Shown here: one piece after another, positions 63,569 through 64,000 of the stretch | How positions within the stretch are numbered: the first letter of the stretch is position 1 | Layout: each line of letters starts with the position of its first letter | Assembly: GCA_947460345.1 (NCBI GenBank) | Contig: CANHGM010000008.1 | Span: forward strand, 36,964-100,963 | Origin: Bacteroidota bacterium | GTDB lineage: Bacteria; Bacteroidota; Bacteroidia; UKL13-3 | Length of the DNA stretch: 64,000 bases | Reading direction: 5' to 3' | The notes under the pieces: model-generated | Told to the model about the DNA's origin: nothing | The model's database searches: none | The model's input: the letters and a program-made list of their open reading frames with translations, nothing else | Made by a program: the position numbers and the translations under genes

Positions 63569-64000
63569 TTACCATAACATCAACTTGTATATATATTGTT
63601 TGTTTGCTTGTGTGATTCTTATAAAATATATACCACTTGAGATTGAAGAAGTATTGAGTATATAATTAAATTCATTTAAAACCTTTACTTGGCTAACATC
63701 AAACACCTTTCTACCTGTTATATCATATAAATCTATTTGAATATCAGATGGTTCAAAAGAAAAACCATTTATCTTTATTTGGCCATCAAATGGATTTGAA
63801 AACACATCTATAGTGAAACCACAGTATTGTTCATCTGATTGATATATATTAATCCCAAAATTGTCATTAGAAATAAAAAGCAGTTGATTTACTTATATTA
63901 TTAATGTTCATCCAAAGTCCAGTAAACCATTCTCGTCGCTTCATAGCAAGTGATAGTTTTAATATTCTATGATTACCATTTTTCACTATATATCCACCTA
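63569..64000 (-). pseudogene. 3' end of a T9SS type A protein with a frameshift, continuing beyond the window
   Basis: The track ORF (63569-63805) is only the sorting domain: VFSNPFDGQIKING, YDITGRKVFDV, SSGIYFIRITQANKQYIYKL. The same frame stays open upstream to about 63885 (SNDNFGINIYQSDEQYCGFTID). Another frame carries the preceding part from the window edge (KNGNHRILKLSLAMKRREWF ... NNISKSTAFYF) and stops at 63867-63869. Joining the two needs one base less in the TTTTTATTTCT stretch near 63868-63882. The gene therefore looks frameshifted, or the base is a sequencing error. The N-terminal body lies outside the window. Confidence 0.65.

Noticed and set aside
1-64000. CRISPR arrays, insertion sequences, tRNA or rRNA genes
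   Set aside because: No repeat-spacer array, transposase, terminal inverted repeats or cloverleaf-type sequence was found on reading all intergenic gaps.

Overview
The window comes from an AT-rich member of the Bacteroidota, outside the host-associated Bacteroidales as far as gene content shows. The evidence is type IX secretion: PorT itself, plus type A and type B C-terminal sorting domains on surface proteins. Further evidence is promoters of the form TTG-N19/20-TAnnTTTG, no Shine-Dalgarno use, a menG-porT gene pair, the DUF3822-rsmD pair, short-form AMP nucleosidase, DUF3467 and an arginine gene cluster opening with a GNAT gene. It looks like ordinary chromosome: no transposase, integrase, phage gene, CRISPR array, tRNA or rRNA was seen.

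Layout. 1-3.4 kb: 3' part of adenine deaminase, and an LtaS/sulfatase-type membrane transferase. 3.6-10.9 kb (minus): the str-S10 ribosomal operon rpsL-rpsG-fusA-rpsJ-rplC-rplD-rplW-rplB-rpsS-rplV-rpsC, with a strong promoter before rpsL and a terminator directly after rpsC, so the S10 operon is cut short here. 11-16.6 kb: an NlpC/P60-like hydrolase, a giant type B T9SS surface protein, and an Xre/RES toxin-antitoxin pair with its own palindromic operator. 16.7-20.3 kb: pepA, ruvC, fabI, corrinoid adenosyltransferase. 20.4-27 kb: a T9SS beta-propeller protein, a hotdog thioesterase, three small lipoproteins, a YedK-type protein and the CCA-adding enzyme. 27.2-30.8 kb: GNAT-argC-argD-argB. 30.8-35.3 kb (minus): thrS-infC-rpmI-rplT, a terminator, then dxr. 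35.5-39.5 kb: DUF3050 protein, NmrA-like protein, a junction of two broken genes (SRPBCC and multicopper oxidase) and a thioredoxin-like protein. 39.5-43.1 kb: miaE, amn, a universal stress protein, a Sua5-type enzyme and a LOG-family enzyme. 43.2-47.2 kb: a tiny membrane protein missing from the ORF track, a polysaccharide deacetylase, and TolC plus a periplasmic adaptor. 47.2-53.7 kb: rsmD, DUF3822, thiN, rplS, an unknown protein divergent from a WYL regulator, and a TPR sensor without an ATPase domain. 53.8-64 kb: POT transporter, MlaE/MlaF-like pair, thioesterase, DUF3467, lon, menG, porT, tgt, SCO protein, and the frameshifted end of another T9SS protein.

How the genes work together. Most are housekeeping: translation (ribosomal proteins, EF-G, IF-3, ThrRS, CCA enzyme, MiaE, Tgt, Sua5, RsmD), isoprenoid, fatty acid, menaquinone and arginine synthesis, and protein quality control. 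The T9SS proteins form the envelope theme. The accessory interest lies in the toxin-antitoxin pair, the WYL regulator with its unknown partner, and the SRPBCC/oxidase junction.

I found no convincing new multi-gene system. The best leads are the WYL/unknown divergent pair with a palindrome between promoters, the truncated S10 operon, the TTG/near-leaderless expression signals, and a set of one-way terminators whose stems need G-U pairs. All calls rest on reading the sequence and the supplied translations; no database search was possible.
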